A DNA stretch of 47,972 bases from Rhodobiaceae bacterium (GCA_002723035.1 PBNH01000010.1:4720-52691), one strand, 5' to 3'. Counted from the stretch's first letter, positions 17,360 through 26,082 are shown. Notes: generated from the letters alone by a model not told the origin. Translations and numbers: made by a program.

Positions 17360-17365
17360 AATAAG

Positions 17366-18142
17366 TTAATTAACCAAAACTTCATCATTGTTAAATTTTA
17401 TCTGCTTTGCCCCTATGTCATTTAATGCATTAAAATAAAGTTTTGGTTTTTTGGCATTAATTTTTTCTCGAACCTCATCTATAGGTAATTTAATAAGTTT
17501 CTCCCAATCTTCACATGACCACAAAGTTGCATTTTTTCCATTTTTATAACCCTCGCGGATAACTTTTCTGAGATTAAAATTTGGAAATTCTCTTCCAACC
17601 TTCCAATAACCATATAAAGCTATAGCTCCTACACCTCTATTTTGTTCCTGAGCATAAGTGAATGCTAAAAGTGATAACTCACCTAACGGATCACGACCGT
17701 AACCAGTTGTTACATGCCATAAATCATGCATGTCTCTTTTTCGAGTATTAAAAAATATTTCGTCGTCAGTTCTATTACCAAATTCTTTTTTACTGCTTTC
17801 GCTTGCTTCGATAAGCTCTTCAGGAGATAAATTTTCTTTATATATGAACTCGTAATACTTATAGCCAAGAGTATTTTTCGGTAATTTAGAGAGAGCCTCT
17901 TTATCTTTTAAAGTATTCACAAGATGAACTCTTTCTTTTAAAATTTTTTTACCGATTTTAGATTTAGAAAAGATTTTAAAATACTTTCTATCTGAGCTAC
18001 CTTTTAAAGCATCAATAACATGAAAGACTTGTGTCGTATCCTCGTTATCTTTGCTAAGGGCTATTATAGCTTTAATAGCTTTTATCGGCTTGACCCTATT
18101 ATCCCAAAGTCTATAAATGTAACTTACAAGAAAATTTTTCAT
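17366..18142 (-). CDS. coq4: Ubiquinone biosynthesis protein Coq4
   Basis: A 258-aa Coq4 homologue. The diagnostic metal-binding motif H-D-x-x-H-x11-E is present as H139, D140, H143 and E155. It is followed by AFTYAQEQNRGVGAIALYGYWKVG and a C-terminal NATLWSCEDWEKLI with the usual REGYKNGKNA segment. Coq4 organises the ubiquinone-synthesis complex in mitochondria and has been linked to C1 decarboxylation/hydroxylation of the ring. Bacterial versions are found in a subset of alphaproteobacteria. Coq7 is encoded 1.2 kb away beyond tRNA-Leu on the other strand. Confidence 0.85.
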   Translation of the reverse strand: MKNFLVSYIYRLWDNRVKPIKAIKAIIALSKDNEDTTQVFHVIDALKGSSDRKYFKIFSKSKIGKKILKERVHLVNTLKDKEALSKLPKNTLGYKYYEFIYKENLSPEELIEASESSKKEFGNRTDDEIFFNTRKRDMHDLWHVTTGYGRDPLGELSLLAFTYAQEQNRGVGAIALYGYWKVGREFPNFNLRKVIREGYKNGKNATLWSCEDWEKLIKLPIDEVREKINAKKPKLYFNALNDIGAKQIKFNNDEVLVN

Positions 18143-18226
18143 GGTTTATCTTAAACAAAGTATATTTAGATTTCAAATATAATTAAATCCAAAGTACTAA
18201 TAATAGTTTTAGTAAATCAAAATTTT

Positions 18227-18313
18227 GCGGGTGTGGCGGAACCGGTAGACGCGCCAGACTCAAAATCTGGTTCAGGCAACTGAGTGGGAGTTCGAGTCTC
18301 CCCACCCGCACCA
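18227..18313 (+). tRNA. tRNA-Leu(CAA)
   Basis: 87 nt with CCA encoded and a long variable arm, as expected for leucine. The acceptor stem GCGGGTG/CACCCGC is perfect. The anticodon stem is CCAGA/TCTGG with loop CTCAAAA, giving anticodon CAA for TTG codons. The T-arm contains GTTCGAGTC. The dedA start codon is only 11 bp after the CCA, so the tRNA and dedA are probably made from one transcript. Confidence 0.97.
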
Positions 18314-18324
18314 TTGGTAATTAT

Positions 18325-18900
18325 ATGAAGAAATTTAATAAAAATATTTTTGATTTTTATGAAAATAAAAAAAGTGATTTTTATTTATACTTAATATCTT
18401 TTCTTGAAAGTATCTTTTTTCCAATCCCAACTGATATTTTTTTAATATCAAAGGCTCTTATTAATAAAGAAAGAGCATTAAAATTGGCAATTTATACAAC
18501 TATTTTTTCTGTTTTAGGGGGGGTAGTTGGATATATGATCGGATATTTTTTTTATGATGAGATTGGAATTCAAATTGTTGAAAAATTTAATTTAATAGAT
18601 GAATTTAATTTATTCTCAAAATCAATTAATGAGTATGGATATTTATTTGTTTTTATAGCTGGGTTTACGCCTATTCCTTATAAAATAGCTGCAATAACCT
18701 CAGGATTAGTGAATTTATCGCTTGTGGGTTTTATTTTCTTTAGCTTTATTTCAAGAGGTCCTAGGTTTATCGCAGAAGCATTATTATGCAGGTTTTTTGG
18801 AAAAAAAGCTGAAAAATTTATAAAAGATTATTCCTTTTTGTTTACTATTTTGCTTTTAATATTGTCTATATTAATAATCGTTTATAAAGAGATTTTATAA
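18325..18900 (+). CDS. DedA-family inner-membrane protein (YqaA-like)
   Basis: A 191-aa polytopic membrane protein of the DedA/VTT superfamily. Recognisable parts are ESIFFPIPTDIFLI near residue 28 (the re-entrant Pro-containing segment), GGVVGYMIGYFFY, the second re-entrant FIAGFTPIPYKIAAITSG, and SRGPRFIAEALLCRFFG. DedA-type proteins are linked to lipid flipping or recycling and proton-motive-force homeostasis. The start follows tRNA-Leu with no good Shine-Dalgarno site. The stop overlaps the dsbB start as TAATG. Confidence 0.84.
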   Translation: MKKFNKNIFDFYENKKSDFYLYLISFLESIFFPIPTDIFLISKALINKERALKLAIYTTIFSVLGGVVGYMIGYFFYDEIGIQIVEKFNLIDEFNLFSKSINEYGYLFVFIAGFTPIPYKIAAITSGLVNLSLVGFIFFSFISRGPRFIAEALLCRFFGKKAEKFIKDYSFLFTILLLILSILIIVYKEIL

Positions 18901-19367
18901 TGACAAATAGAATAATTACTATTGTTTCACTGATAGTCTTAATATCTGTTCATATAATAGAATTTATAGGATTTGCAGCATGTGATCTTTGTTTAAAACA
19001 AAGATGGGCATGGTATTTAGTTTTAATTATTGCATTAATACCTTTTATTGTAACTATTAGTTTTAATAAAATCTTATTATTGATAATTTCAATTGTTTTG
19101 TTTTGTAATGCTATTTTTGCAGGTTGGCATGCTGGTATCGAATGGGATCTATGGAGTGGTTTAGCTACTTGCAATTCTAGTGCAATATTTGATAATAATA
19201 ATCTTGTTGAAACATTAAAAGAGGGTTCAGTTCCAGTTTGTGATGATGCATCTATAAGAATATTTGGAATTTCTCTAGCTGGTTATAATTTTATCATATC
19301 GTTATTAACCTCTATTTTTGTTCTAATAACATTAAGGAAAAAAAATGGATCAAAAGAGACTAAATGA
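18900..19367 (+). CDS. dsbB: Disulfide bond formation protein DsbB
   Basis: A 155-aa membrane protein with four transmembrane helices that reoxidises periplasmic DsbA-type thiol oxidases and passes electrons to quinone. The first redox pair is C28-D-L-C31 followed by KQRW, and the second pair is C91 and C114 in the large periplasmic loop. The Arg after the first pair is the usual quinone-interacting residue. The gene is translationally coupled to dedA (1-bp overlap) and its end overlaps coq7 by 23 bp. That places the enzyme beside a gene that makes its electron acceptor. Confidence 0.88.
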   Translation: MTNRIITIVSLIVLISVHIIEFIGFAACDLCLKQRWAWYLVLIIALIPFIVTISFNKILLLIISIVLFCNAIFAGWHAGIEWDLWSGLATCNSSAIFDNNNLVETLKEGSVPVCDDASIRIFGISLAGYNFIISLLTSIFVLITLRKKNGSKETK

Positions 19368-19872
19368 AATTATTAGAGTAGATCATGCAGGAGAGCATGG
19401 AGCTATAGCAATATATAGAGGTCAAATTAAAACCTTAGAACTAATAGGGGATAAAAAAACTCTACCCATTATATATGAGATGCTTGAAGGTGAAAAAGTA
19501 CACGCACAAAAATTTGATGAATTAGTTGATAAGAAAAAAACTAGAGCTACTGCTTTAATGCCACTATGGCATTTAAGTGGTTTTACATTGGGTGTAGTTT
19601 CTGCTCTAGGAGGAAGAAACTCATTAATGGCTTGTACTGAAGCCGTTGAAGAGGTCATAGACAAACACTACTCTGATCAAATCTCTGAACTTGAAAATTC
19701 AGGAAAAGAACCTGAAATATTGGAAGTAATTAAGAAATTTCATGCAGATGAACTTGAGCATGAAAAAATAGCAAAAAGTGAGATATCTGAAAATACGCCC
19801 TTATTAAATACTTTCAAAAAAGTCGTTAAAGTAGGGTGTAAAGTCGCAATTAATCTATCAGAAAAAATTTAA
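19345..19872 (+). CDS. coq7: Demethoxyubiquinone hydroxylase Coq7
   Basis: A 175-aa di-iron monooxygenase for the C6 ring hydroxylation step of ubiquinone synthesis. The ferritin-like ligand motifs are present: E17 in VDHAGEHGA, the E-x-x-H in EGEKVHAQ, the EAVEEVIDKHY helix, and the DELEHEKIA pair near residue 133. The length and the direct start at the first helix are as in bacterial Coq7, without a mitochondrial-type extension. It overlaps dsbB by 23 bp and the convergent HNH gene by 4 bp. Confidence 0.92.
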   Translation: MDQKRLNEIIRVDHAGEHGAIAIYRGQIKTLELIGDKKTLPIIYEMLEGEKVHAQKFDELVDKKKTRATALMPLWHLSGFTLGVVSALGGRNSLMACTEAVEEVIDKHYSDQISELENSGKEPEILEVIKKFHADELEHEKIAKSEISENTPLLNTFKKVVKVGCKVAINLSEKI

Positions 19873-20444
19873 GCCTCTAGTTCTGAGTCCCAATATAAAT
19901 AATCCATCCAACTCTCGTGAAGATAATTGGGGGGAAATAATTTACCATTCTTATGAAGCTCATGAACATTTGGTTTATATGGCCATTGAATAGGCTTCAT
20001 ATTTGCTACATGATATAGATGATTTGCTTTCTTTATATTACACTTTGAGCAAGCAGTGACAACATTCTCCCAGGTAGTTTCTCCTCCCTTTGAGCGCGGT
20101 AGTAAATGATCAAAAGTAAGATCTGACATTTCACCGCAATATTGACAACTAAACTTATCTCTTAGAAATAAATTAAATCTAGTAAAAGCAGGCCATTGCG
20201 GAGGCTTAACATAATTTTTTAGAGATACAACTGAAGGAAGTTTAATTTCATAACTTGGAGAATGTACTGCTCTATCATAGCTTGATACAATATTTACTCG
20301 ATCCAAAAAAACAGCTTTTATAGCATCCTGCCAAGACCAAAGTGACAATGGATAATATGATAGAGGCCTAAAATCAGCATTGAGAACTAATGCTGGACAA
20401 GAATCTGGATGTTTATTTGAAATTAAATTTATTGCATTACTCAT
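19869..20444 (-). CDS. HNH endonuclease-family protein
   Basis: A 191-aa protein with a C-terminal HNH nuclease fold. Zinc-ribbon cysteines C-Q-Y-C and C-S-K-C flank the LTFDHLLPRSKGG and TTWENVV segments that carry the H-N-H residues. The N-terminal part, LNADFRPLSYYPLSLWSWQDAIKAVF, is shared by a widely conserved housekeeping HNH family in alphaproteobacteria and cyanobacteria whose function is not established. There is no sign of a mobile element or toxin-immunity pair around it. Confidence 0.82.
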   Translation of the reverse strand: MSNAINLISNKHPDSCPALVLNADFRPLSYYPLSLWSWQDAIKAVFLDRVNIVSSYDRAVHSPSYEIKLPSVVSLKNYVKPPQWPAFTRFNLFLRDKFSCQYCGEMSDLTFDHLLPRSKGGETTWENVVTACSKCNIKKANHLYHVANMKPIQWPYKPNVHELHKNGKLFPPNYLHESWMDYLYWDSELEA

Positions 20445-20497
20445 ACTATTATTTAATTATAAATCGACACAAAACACAAATTTTTTTATGAAAAATA

Positions 20498-21418
20498 ATG
20501 ATTAAATATAATACCAGATTTGCTCCAAGTCCAAATGGATATTTACATTTAGGACATGCCTACTCTGCAATGATATCAAGTGCTTTAGCCAGAAAAAGTA
20601 ATGGAAAATTTTTCATTAGAATTGAGGATATTGACTTAGGTAGATGTAAAAAAGAATTTGAAGAGAATATCTATAAAGATTTAGATTGGTTAGAAATAAA
20701 ATATGAAAAAAATATAATTAGACAATCAGAATGTTTTGGAAAGTATGAAAGATATATTAAGAAGTTAAGAGATCTAAATCTAATTTATCCCTGCTGGGCT
20801 TCAAGATCAGAGATTAAAAAATTCATCTTAAAAAAATCAAAAAGAAAATCTTCATGGCCAATTGACCCTGACGGTCAATATATATATCCTCAAATTTACA
20901 AAAATATATCAAAAGCAGAAAAATCTAATTTAATGCTTAGTGGTTCAAACTTTTGTTGGAGATTAAATATTGAAAAAGCAATGAACTTTGCTCAAGAAAA
21001 ATTTGGAAATAAAATATTTTTTAATGAGCTCGGCTTAGAGCCAAAAGGAAATAGAGTTTTAGAGCCAAATTTATATGGAGATTTTATAATTGCTAGGAAA
21101 GAAATACCAACTTCATATCACTTATCAGTTGCTGTAGATGATGCTGAACAAGGTATTAATTTAGTAACCAGAGGACTTGATATTTATCCAGCAACATCGA
21201 TACATAAGTTATTACAAATTATTCTTAATCTTCCAGAAACTCAATGGTATCACCACAATCTTTTAAGAGAAAGCAATGGAGATAAGTTATCAAAAACTAA
21301 TCAATCAACTTCGATTAAATCTCTTAGAGAGAGAAAAATAAAAAAAGATGAAATTTTTTCTATAATTAAATCAATTGAAGCATTTCCTGATGAATTAAAG
21401 TGTGACAAAATGATCTAG
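20498..21418 (+). CDS. gluQ: Glutamyl-Q tRNA(Asp) synthetase
   Basis: A 306-aa truncated glutamyl-tRNA synthetase paralogue that attaches glutamate to the queuosine base of tRNA-Asp. The class I signatures are HLGH within RFAPSPNGYLHLGHAYSA and KLSKT near the C-terminus. The enzyme ends after the catalytic domain, lacking the anticodon-binding domain, which distinguishes it from GltX. The zinc-binding region looks degraded: YPCWASR has only one Cys where CxC is usual, and the later Y...C segment reads YIYPQIYKN without a Cys. Confidence 0.87.
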   Translation: MIKYNTRFAPSPNGYLHLGHAYSAMISSALARKSNGKFFIRIEDIDLGRCKKEFEENIYKDLDWLEIKYEKNIIRQSECFGKYERYIKKLRDLNLIYPCWASRSEIKKFILKKSKRKSSWPIDPDGQYIYPQIYKNISKAEKSNLMLSGSNFCWRLNIEKAMNFAQEKFGNKIFFNELGLEPKGNRVLEPNLYGDFIIARKEIPTSYHLSVAVDDAEQGINLVTRGLDIYPATSIHKLLQIILNLPETQWYHHNLLRESNGDKLSKTNQSTSIKSLRERKIKKDEIFSIIKSIEAFPDELKCDKMI

Positions 21419-21470
21419 CCATAATTTATAAAAATGTGATAACAACATTCTAATAATCTTGGAGTTAAAT

Positions 21471-23105
21471 ATGATTAAAAATTCTTTAGTTACTGAACTT
21501 AAAGATGCATATAGTAAATCAAGAGAAATTTTTACACATGCTAGAAATAATAATAATAATTTAAGCGATATTAATTCTCTTAACCAAAATCAACATATCG
21601 CCCATGGTCTTGCATGGTATGCAACCTATGTTGAGTCTTTATTGCAATTATCTAAGTGGATAGAATATTTGGAAGCACACAACCGCTTGACAGATTTAGA
21701 AGAGGGTATTGCTGGTGTTGGCGCTGGTGAATACTGTCTTCAAATTATGCATGGAATACCTATGAGTCAGAATGAAACTATAAGACCTGAAGAGTTGGGA
21801 ATTCCAAGTGAAATAATAGAAGATTTTAAAAAAGTAACAGTATCACTTACCCAAAGATCAACAAGTTTTGAGAAAAATAGAGTTATGACTATTCTTCAAC
21901 AAAGTATTGAGTCAGGAATTCAACCTGATGATGGTTTAGACGAAACATATCAAGAAATTAAAAATCAATTTAAACGTTTTGTCGATGATGAAATTACCCC
22001 TCACGCTCATGAATGGCACATGAATGATGATTATATACCTCTTGAAATAATTAAGAAAATGTCAGAGCTGGGTGTTTTTGGTCTAACTATTCCTGAAGAA
22101 TATGGTGGTCTGGGTTTAGAAAAAAAAGCAATGTGTATCGTTTCAGAGGAACTATCTAGAGGTTGGGTTGGAGTTGGCTCGCTGGGTACAAGATCAGAGA
22201 TAGCCGCAGAACTTATTTTAATAGGTGGAACTGAAGAACAAAAACAAAAATACTTATCAAAAATTTCAAGTGGTGAAATTTTCCCAACTGCTGTTTTTTC
22301 AGAGCCTGACATAGGATCAGATTTAGCTCATTTAAAAACCAGAGGAAATGCAAAAGGAGATAAATATTTAATAAATGGAAATAAAACTTGGATAACACAT
22401 GGCGCTAGAGCTGATCTGATGACACTACTTGTTAGAACAAATTCTGAAAAATCTGATCATAGAGGCCTGTCAATGTTTTTAGCTGAAAAACCAAGAGAAA
22501 CAGAAGATGATTTCTTTCCAGCCGACGGAATGAGTGGAGGTGAAATAAATGTAATTGGTTATCGAGGAATGAAAGAATTTGATATAGCATTTGATAATTT
22601 TGAAGTTCCTAAAGAAAATCTTCTCGGTAATGAAGAAGGAAAAGGTTTTGTTCATTTAATGTCTACTTTTGAGTCTGCTAGAATTCAAACAGCAGCTAGG
22701 GCCATTGGAGTTTCTCAAAATGCTTGTGATTTAGCACTGCAATATGCAAACGATAGAGAACAATTCGGTCAAAAATTAATAAATTTTCCTAGAATTAGTG
22801 AAAAATTGATAATGATGTTTGCTGAAACAATGATTGTCAGACAATTAACATTCCACGCAGCAAATATAAAAGATTTAAAACAAAGATGCGATATGGAAGC
22901 AGGTATGGCTAAGCTCTTAGGAGCAAGAGTTGCTTGGTCGTCTGCAGATAATGCTTTACAAATTCATGGTGGAATTGGATTCGCAACTGAAACTCCAATA
23001 AGTAGAGTTTTGGCTGATGCTAGAATATTAAGTATTTTTGAGGGAACCGCTGAAATTCAAGCACAAGTAATAGCAAGAAGACTTATGGAAAGTGCTAACA
23101 GATAA
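21471..23105 (+). CDS. mcd: Acyl-CoA dehydrogenase, probable methylsuccinyl-CoA dehydrogenase
   Basis: 544 aa, longer than ordinary acyl-CoA dehydrogenases because of a helical N-terminal extension of about 165 residues. That extension includes HGLAWYATYVESL and GIPMSQNETIRPEELG, which I recognise from methylsuccinyl-CoA dehydrogenase of the ethylmalonyl-CoA pathway. The core has LTIPEEYGGLGL, FSEPDIGSDLA, GNKTWITHG, DREQFGQKL, QIHGGIGF and IFEGTAEIQ with the catalytic Glu. The start is ATG 21471 with GGAG 6 bp upstream, not the TTG at 21459. A corrinoid adenosyltransferase and ETF follow, fitting a pathway that also uses a B12-dependent mutase. A general acyl-CoA dehydrogenase is the alternative. 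Confidence 0.7.
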   Translation: MIKNSLVTELKDAYSKSREIFTHARNNNNNLSDINSLNQNQHIAHGLAWYATYVESLLQLSKWIEYLEAHNRLTDLEEGIAGVGAGEYCLQIMHGIPMSQNETIRPEELGIPSEIIEDFKKVTVSLTQRSTSFEKNRVMTILQQSIESGIQPDDGLDETYQEIKNQFKRFVDDEITPHAHEWHMNDDYIPLEIIKKMSELGVFGLTIPEEYGGLGLEKKAMCIVSEELSRGWVGVGSLGTRSEIAAELILIGGTEEQKQKYLSKISSGEIFPTAVFSEPDIGSDLAHLKTRGNAKGDKYLINGNKTWITHGARADLMTLLVRTNSEKSDHRGLSMFLAEKPRETEDDFFPADGMSGGEINVIGYRGMKEFDIAFDNFEVPKENLLGNEEGKGFVHLMSTFESARIQTAARAIGVSQNACDLALQYANDREQFGQKLINFPRISEKLIMMFAETMIVRQLTFHAANIKDLKQRCDMEAGMAKLLGARVAWSSADNALQIHGGIGFATETPISRVLADARILSIFEGTAEIQAQVIARRLMESANR

Positions 23106-23185
23106 TTAAATTAATTTTTATATTTAATTAGATTGAATCCTATAAATAACTATAATTAAACTGTTTAACTTTATGGAGTTTCAAA

Positions 23186-23695
23186 TTGGTTAAAAGTAAA
23201 TTAATCTTAGTATTTATCTTTTGTATGGTCCCTGTATTAAGCATTAATGCGGCTGAATATAGATTGGGCCTTTTAATGCATGACGTAGAAAGAAGAATAG
23301 AGGGTGGAGCAGCTCTATCATTCGAAAAAATTTTTGAACGTCCAGAGTGGTGGCATTCTTATGCAGGAAGACCTCATCTAGGTACTCATATAAGTTTAGC
23401 TAATAATACCCACTTATTATACGCTGGCTCAACATGGAATCTATTCCAAAAAGGAAAATTTTCGGGTGAATTAGCTTTTGGTGCCGCACTTCATTCTGGT
23501 AAAAATGAAATAAAAAAAGATGAATTAGGTTTTGGTTGTAGCGTTAACTTTAGAGAAATGATTGCCTTTGGTTATCAAATCGCTGAAAATAGAGTTTTAC
23601 AAATTTCAGCGCAACATATGTCAAATGGAAGTCTTTGTGACCCTAATCAAGGTCTAACTAGTGTTGGATTAAGATTAGCTTGGAAAATAAACTAA
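23186..23695 (+). CDS. PagL-like lipid A 3-O-deacylase (outer membrane)
   Basis: A 169-aa outer-membrane beta-barrel with a signal peptide (cleavage probably after INA). The C-terminal catalytic segment QHMSNGSLCDPNQGL matches PagL, whose triad includes His and Ser in H-x-S-N. The position of the third residue (Glu140 in Pseudomonas PagL, by memory) is Thr in GLTSVG here. PagL removes the 3-O-acyl chain from lipid A. The start is TTG 23186 with GGAG about 7 bp upstream. The stop overlaps the next ATG as TAATG. Confidence 0.73.
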   Translation: MVKSKLILVFIFCMVPVLSINAAEYRLGLLMHDVERRIEGGAALSFEKIFERPEWWHSYAGRPHLGTHISLANNTHLLYAGSTWNLFQKGKFSGELAFGAALHSGKNEIKKDELGFGCSVNFREMIAFGYQIAENRVLQISAQHMSNGSLCDPNQGLTSVGLRLAWKIN

Positions 23696-24285
23696 TGGTC
23701 ATATTAAATAAAATTTATACAAAAACTGGAGATGAGGGCTTAACAAGTCTTGGTGATGGATCAAGAATATCTAAAAATGATATTAGAGTTGAGGCATATG
23801 GAACCATAGATGAAGCAAATTCTATTATTGGAATAGTTAGATCATACACAAAAACGTCAGAATTAATTATATTGGATAATTTCTTAAGCTCTATTCAAAA
23901 TGAATTATTTGATTTAGGAGCTGAATTATCAACCCCAAGTCAAGATGAAAATAGAAAGTTATCAATTTCCAAATCACAAATTAATAGGCTAGAACAAGAG
24001 ATTGATCAACTAAATATAAATTTAAATCCTTTAAAATCATTTGTTTTGCCTGGTGGATCTGCAGCTTCCTCATTTCTTCACTTAGCAAGAACAACAATAA
24101 GAAGAGCAGAAAGATTAATGGTTCAGCTTTCAGTAAAAGAAAAAAATTCTGTTTCAAAAGAGTCACTTGCTTATGTAAATAGATTATCAGATTTATGCTT
24201 TGTTGCTGCACGATATGCAAACCAAACTGAGCGTGGAGGTCAAGGTGATGTATTATGGAGACCAGGAAAAACAAAGAAAGAGTAA
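23695..24285 (+). CDS. Cob(I)alamin adenosyltransferase, PduO type
   Basis: A 196-aa enzyme that transfers the adenosyl group of ATP to cob(I)alamin, making the cofactor of methylmalonyl- and ethylmalonyl-CoA mutases. The N-terminal ATP-binding segment YTKTGDEGLTSLGDGSRISK is followed by VEAYGTIDEANS. The C-terminal part has RRAERLMVQL, then YVNRLSDLCFVAARYAN, all diagnostic of the trimeric PduO family. The ATG at 23695 overlaps the previous stop and is preferred to the TTG at 23680, which would add five residues. With cobT at 1-1221, the organism appears to make and use adenosylcobalamin. Confidence 0.92.
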   Translation: MVILNKIYTKTGDEGLTSLGDGSRISKNDIRVEAYGTIDEANSIIGIVRSYTKTSELIILDNFLSSIQNELFDLGAELSTPSQDENRKLSISKSQINRLEQEIDQLNINLNPLKSFVLPGGSAASSFLHLARTTIRRAERLMVQLSVKEKNSVSKESLAYVNRLSDLCFVAARYANQTERGGQGDVLWRPGKTKKE

Positions 24286-24336
24286 TAGAAGATAAACTAA
24301 TTCATGAAATTAATATTATCTATTTAAATTGTAATA

Positions 24337-24365
24337 TTGACACAAATAATTAGTGGTTTTAATTT
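24337..24365 (+). promoter_or_regulatory. Candidate promoter of etfBA
   Basis: A perfect TTGACA at 24337-24342 is followed after 17 bp by TAATTT (24360-24365), a poor -10 match. The element lies in the 117-bp gap before etfB, the only gap in this stretch long enough for a promoter. Confidence 0.35.
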
Positions 24366-24402
24366 CTTCAACCTGATACATTGAATTTATTGGAGATTAA
24401 AA

Positions 24403-25152
24403 ATGAAGGTTTTAGTACCTATAAAAAGAGTAGTTGACTATAATGTAAAAATTCGTGTCAAATCTGACAATTCGGGTGTTGAATTATCTAATGTTAAAAT
24501 GTCAATGAATCCATTTGATGAGATAGCTGTTGAAGAAGCAATAAAGCTTAAAGAGGCAGGTACTGTCTCTGAAATTGTTGTTTTATCAATAGGCCCTCAA
24601 CAATCACAAGAAACAATAAGAACAGCTTTAGCTATGGGTGCTGATCGAGGTATATTAGTAAAAACTGATGAATTAGTTGAACCACTAAATGTTGCAAAAA
24701 TAATAAAAGCAGTTAGTGAGGAGGAAAACCCTGACTTAATAATTTTAGGTAAACAAGCTATTGACGACGATAGCAATCAAACTGGTCAAATGCTTGCAGC
24801 ATTATTAGGCTGGTCGCAAGGTACATTTGCATCTGAATTAAAAATTAATGATGGTAAAGCAAATGTTGTGAGAGAAATTGATGGAGGACTTCAAACTTTA
24901 GAAATTAAATTACCATCGATTATTACTACAGATCTGAGATTAAATGAACCTAGATATGCTTCATTACCGAATATTATGAAAGCAAAGAAAAAACCAATAG
25001 ATGAAAAACTTCCAGAAGATTATAATATAGAAATCTCACCTATGCTTGAGATCGTCAAAGTTTCTGAACCAGCACAAAGAGAAGCTGGTATTAAAGTAGA
25101 AACAGTTGAAGAACTAGTTGATAAATTAAAAAATGAAGCAGGAGTTATATAA
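24403..25152 (+). CDS. etfB: Electron transfer flavoprotein beta subunit
   Basis: A 249-aa subunit. It starts [14 protein letters not shown] and has the conserved [12 protein letters not shown], the signature segment [18 protein letters not shown] that contacts AMP, and the dehydrogenase recognition loop region [20 protein letters not shown]. With EtfA it carries electrons from acyl-CoA dehydrogenases to ETF:quinone oxidoreductase. GGAG lies about 8 bp before the ATG. It abuts etfA with no intervening base. Confidence 0.95.
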   Translation: MKVLVPIKRVVDYNVKIRVKSDNSGVELSNVKMSMNPFDEIAVEEAIKLKEAGTVSEIVVLSIGPQQSQETIRTALAMGADRGILVKTDELVEPLNVAKIIKAVSEEENPDLIILGKQAIDDDSNQTGQMLAALLGWSQGTFASELKINDGKANVVREIDGGLQTLEIKLPSIITTDLRLNEPRYASLPNIMKAKKKPIDEKLPEDYNIEISPMLEIVKVSEPAQREAGIKVETVEELVDKLKNEAGVI

Positions 25153-26082
25153 ATGACAACACTTTTAATCGCAGAACATAATAATAATACACTTGCTGAT
25201 GCAAATAAAAAAGCCATGGATGCTGCAACAAAAATTGGTGAGGATATTCATATACTAGTTGCCGGAAAAGATTGCAAAGATATTGCTGATGATGCGTCTA
25301 AAATTGAAGGTGTATCAAAAGTTCTGTTATGTGATGATGAATTGTATCAGAATCATTTAGCTGAAACATATGCTGATTTAATTGTTTCAATGGCTGCTGA
25401 TTATAATACTATCATGGCAATTGCCTCAACAACTGGAAAAAACTTTATGCCAAGAGTTGCTGCATTATTAGATGTTCCGCAAATTTCAGAAATTATTAAT
25501 GTTATTGACTCAGTGACTTTTGAACGCCCTATTTATGCCGGTAATGCAATTCAAACAGTAAAGTCCAAGAATAATAAAAAAATTATTACGGTTAGAGCTC
25601 CATCTTTCCAGGCAGTAGGAGATCAAGATCCATCCAATATTGAAAATATTAACAGTGGCGAAAATAAAAGTTTATCCGAACACGTAATGGATGAACTTAC
25701 TAAATCAGATAGACCTGAACTTACCTCAGCTAAGGTAATAGTTTCTGGTGGTAGAGGTATGCAATCAGGAGATAATTTTGTAATTCTTGAGGGAGTTGCT
25801 GACAAACTTGGAGCCGCACTAGGCGCTTCAAGAGCTGCTGTGGATGCAGGTTTTGTTCCTAATGATTATCAAGTTGGGCAAACGGGGAAAGTTGTTGCAC
25901 CAGAACTTTATATTGCTGTAGGAATTTCGGGAGCAATTCAACATCTGGCAGGAATGAAAGACTCAAAAATTATTGTTGCAATTAATAAAGATGAAGAAGC
26001 GCCTATTTTCCAAGTAGCAGATTATGGATTAGTAGCAGACTTATTTACTGCTATACCTGATTTAAATGCAGCTTTAGATTAA
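25153..26082 (+). CDS. etfA: Electron transfer flavoprotein alpha subunit
   Basis: A 309-aa FAD-binding subunit. The C-terminal FAD domain shows VSGGRGMQSGDNF, GASRAAVDAGFVPND, QVGQTGKVVAPELYIAVGISG and INKDEEAPIFQVADYGLV, a textbook EtfA signature. The N-terminal half has HNN...ADANKKAMDAA and the STTGKNFMPRVAA segment. Both acyl-CoA dehydrogenases of this window are expected donors. The end overlaps the convergent tlpA-like gene by 4 bp. Confidence 0.95.
   Translation: MTTLLIAEHNNNTLADANKKAMDAATKIGEDIHILVAGKDCKDIADDASKIEGVSKVLLCDDELYQNHLAETYADLIVSMAADYNTIMAIASTTGKNFMPRVAALLDVPQISEIINVIDSVTFERPIYAGNAIQTVKSKNNKKIITVRAPSFQAVGDQDPSNIENINSGENKSLSEHVMDELTKSDRPELTSAKVIVSGGRGMQSGDNFVILEGVADKLGAALGASRAAVDAGFVPNDYQVGQTGKVVAPELYIAVGISGAIQHLAGMKDSKIIVAINKDEEAPIFQVADYGLVADLFTAIPDLNAALD

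Noticed and set aside
23106-23185. A cobalamin riboswitch ahead of the pagL-adenosyltransferase pair.
   Set aside because: The 80-bp gap is too short for the aptamer and contains no B12-box-like sequence.
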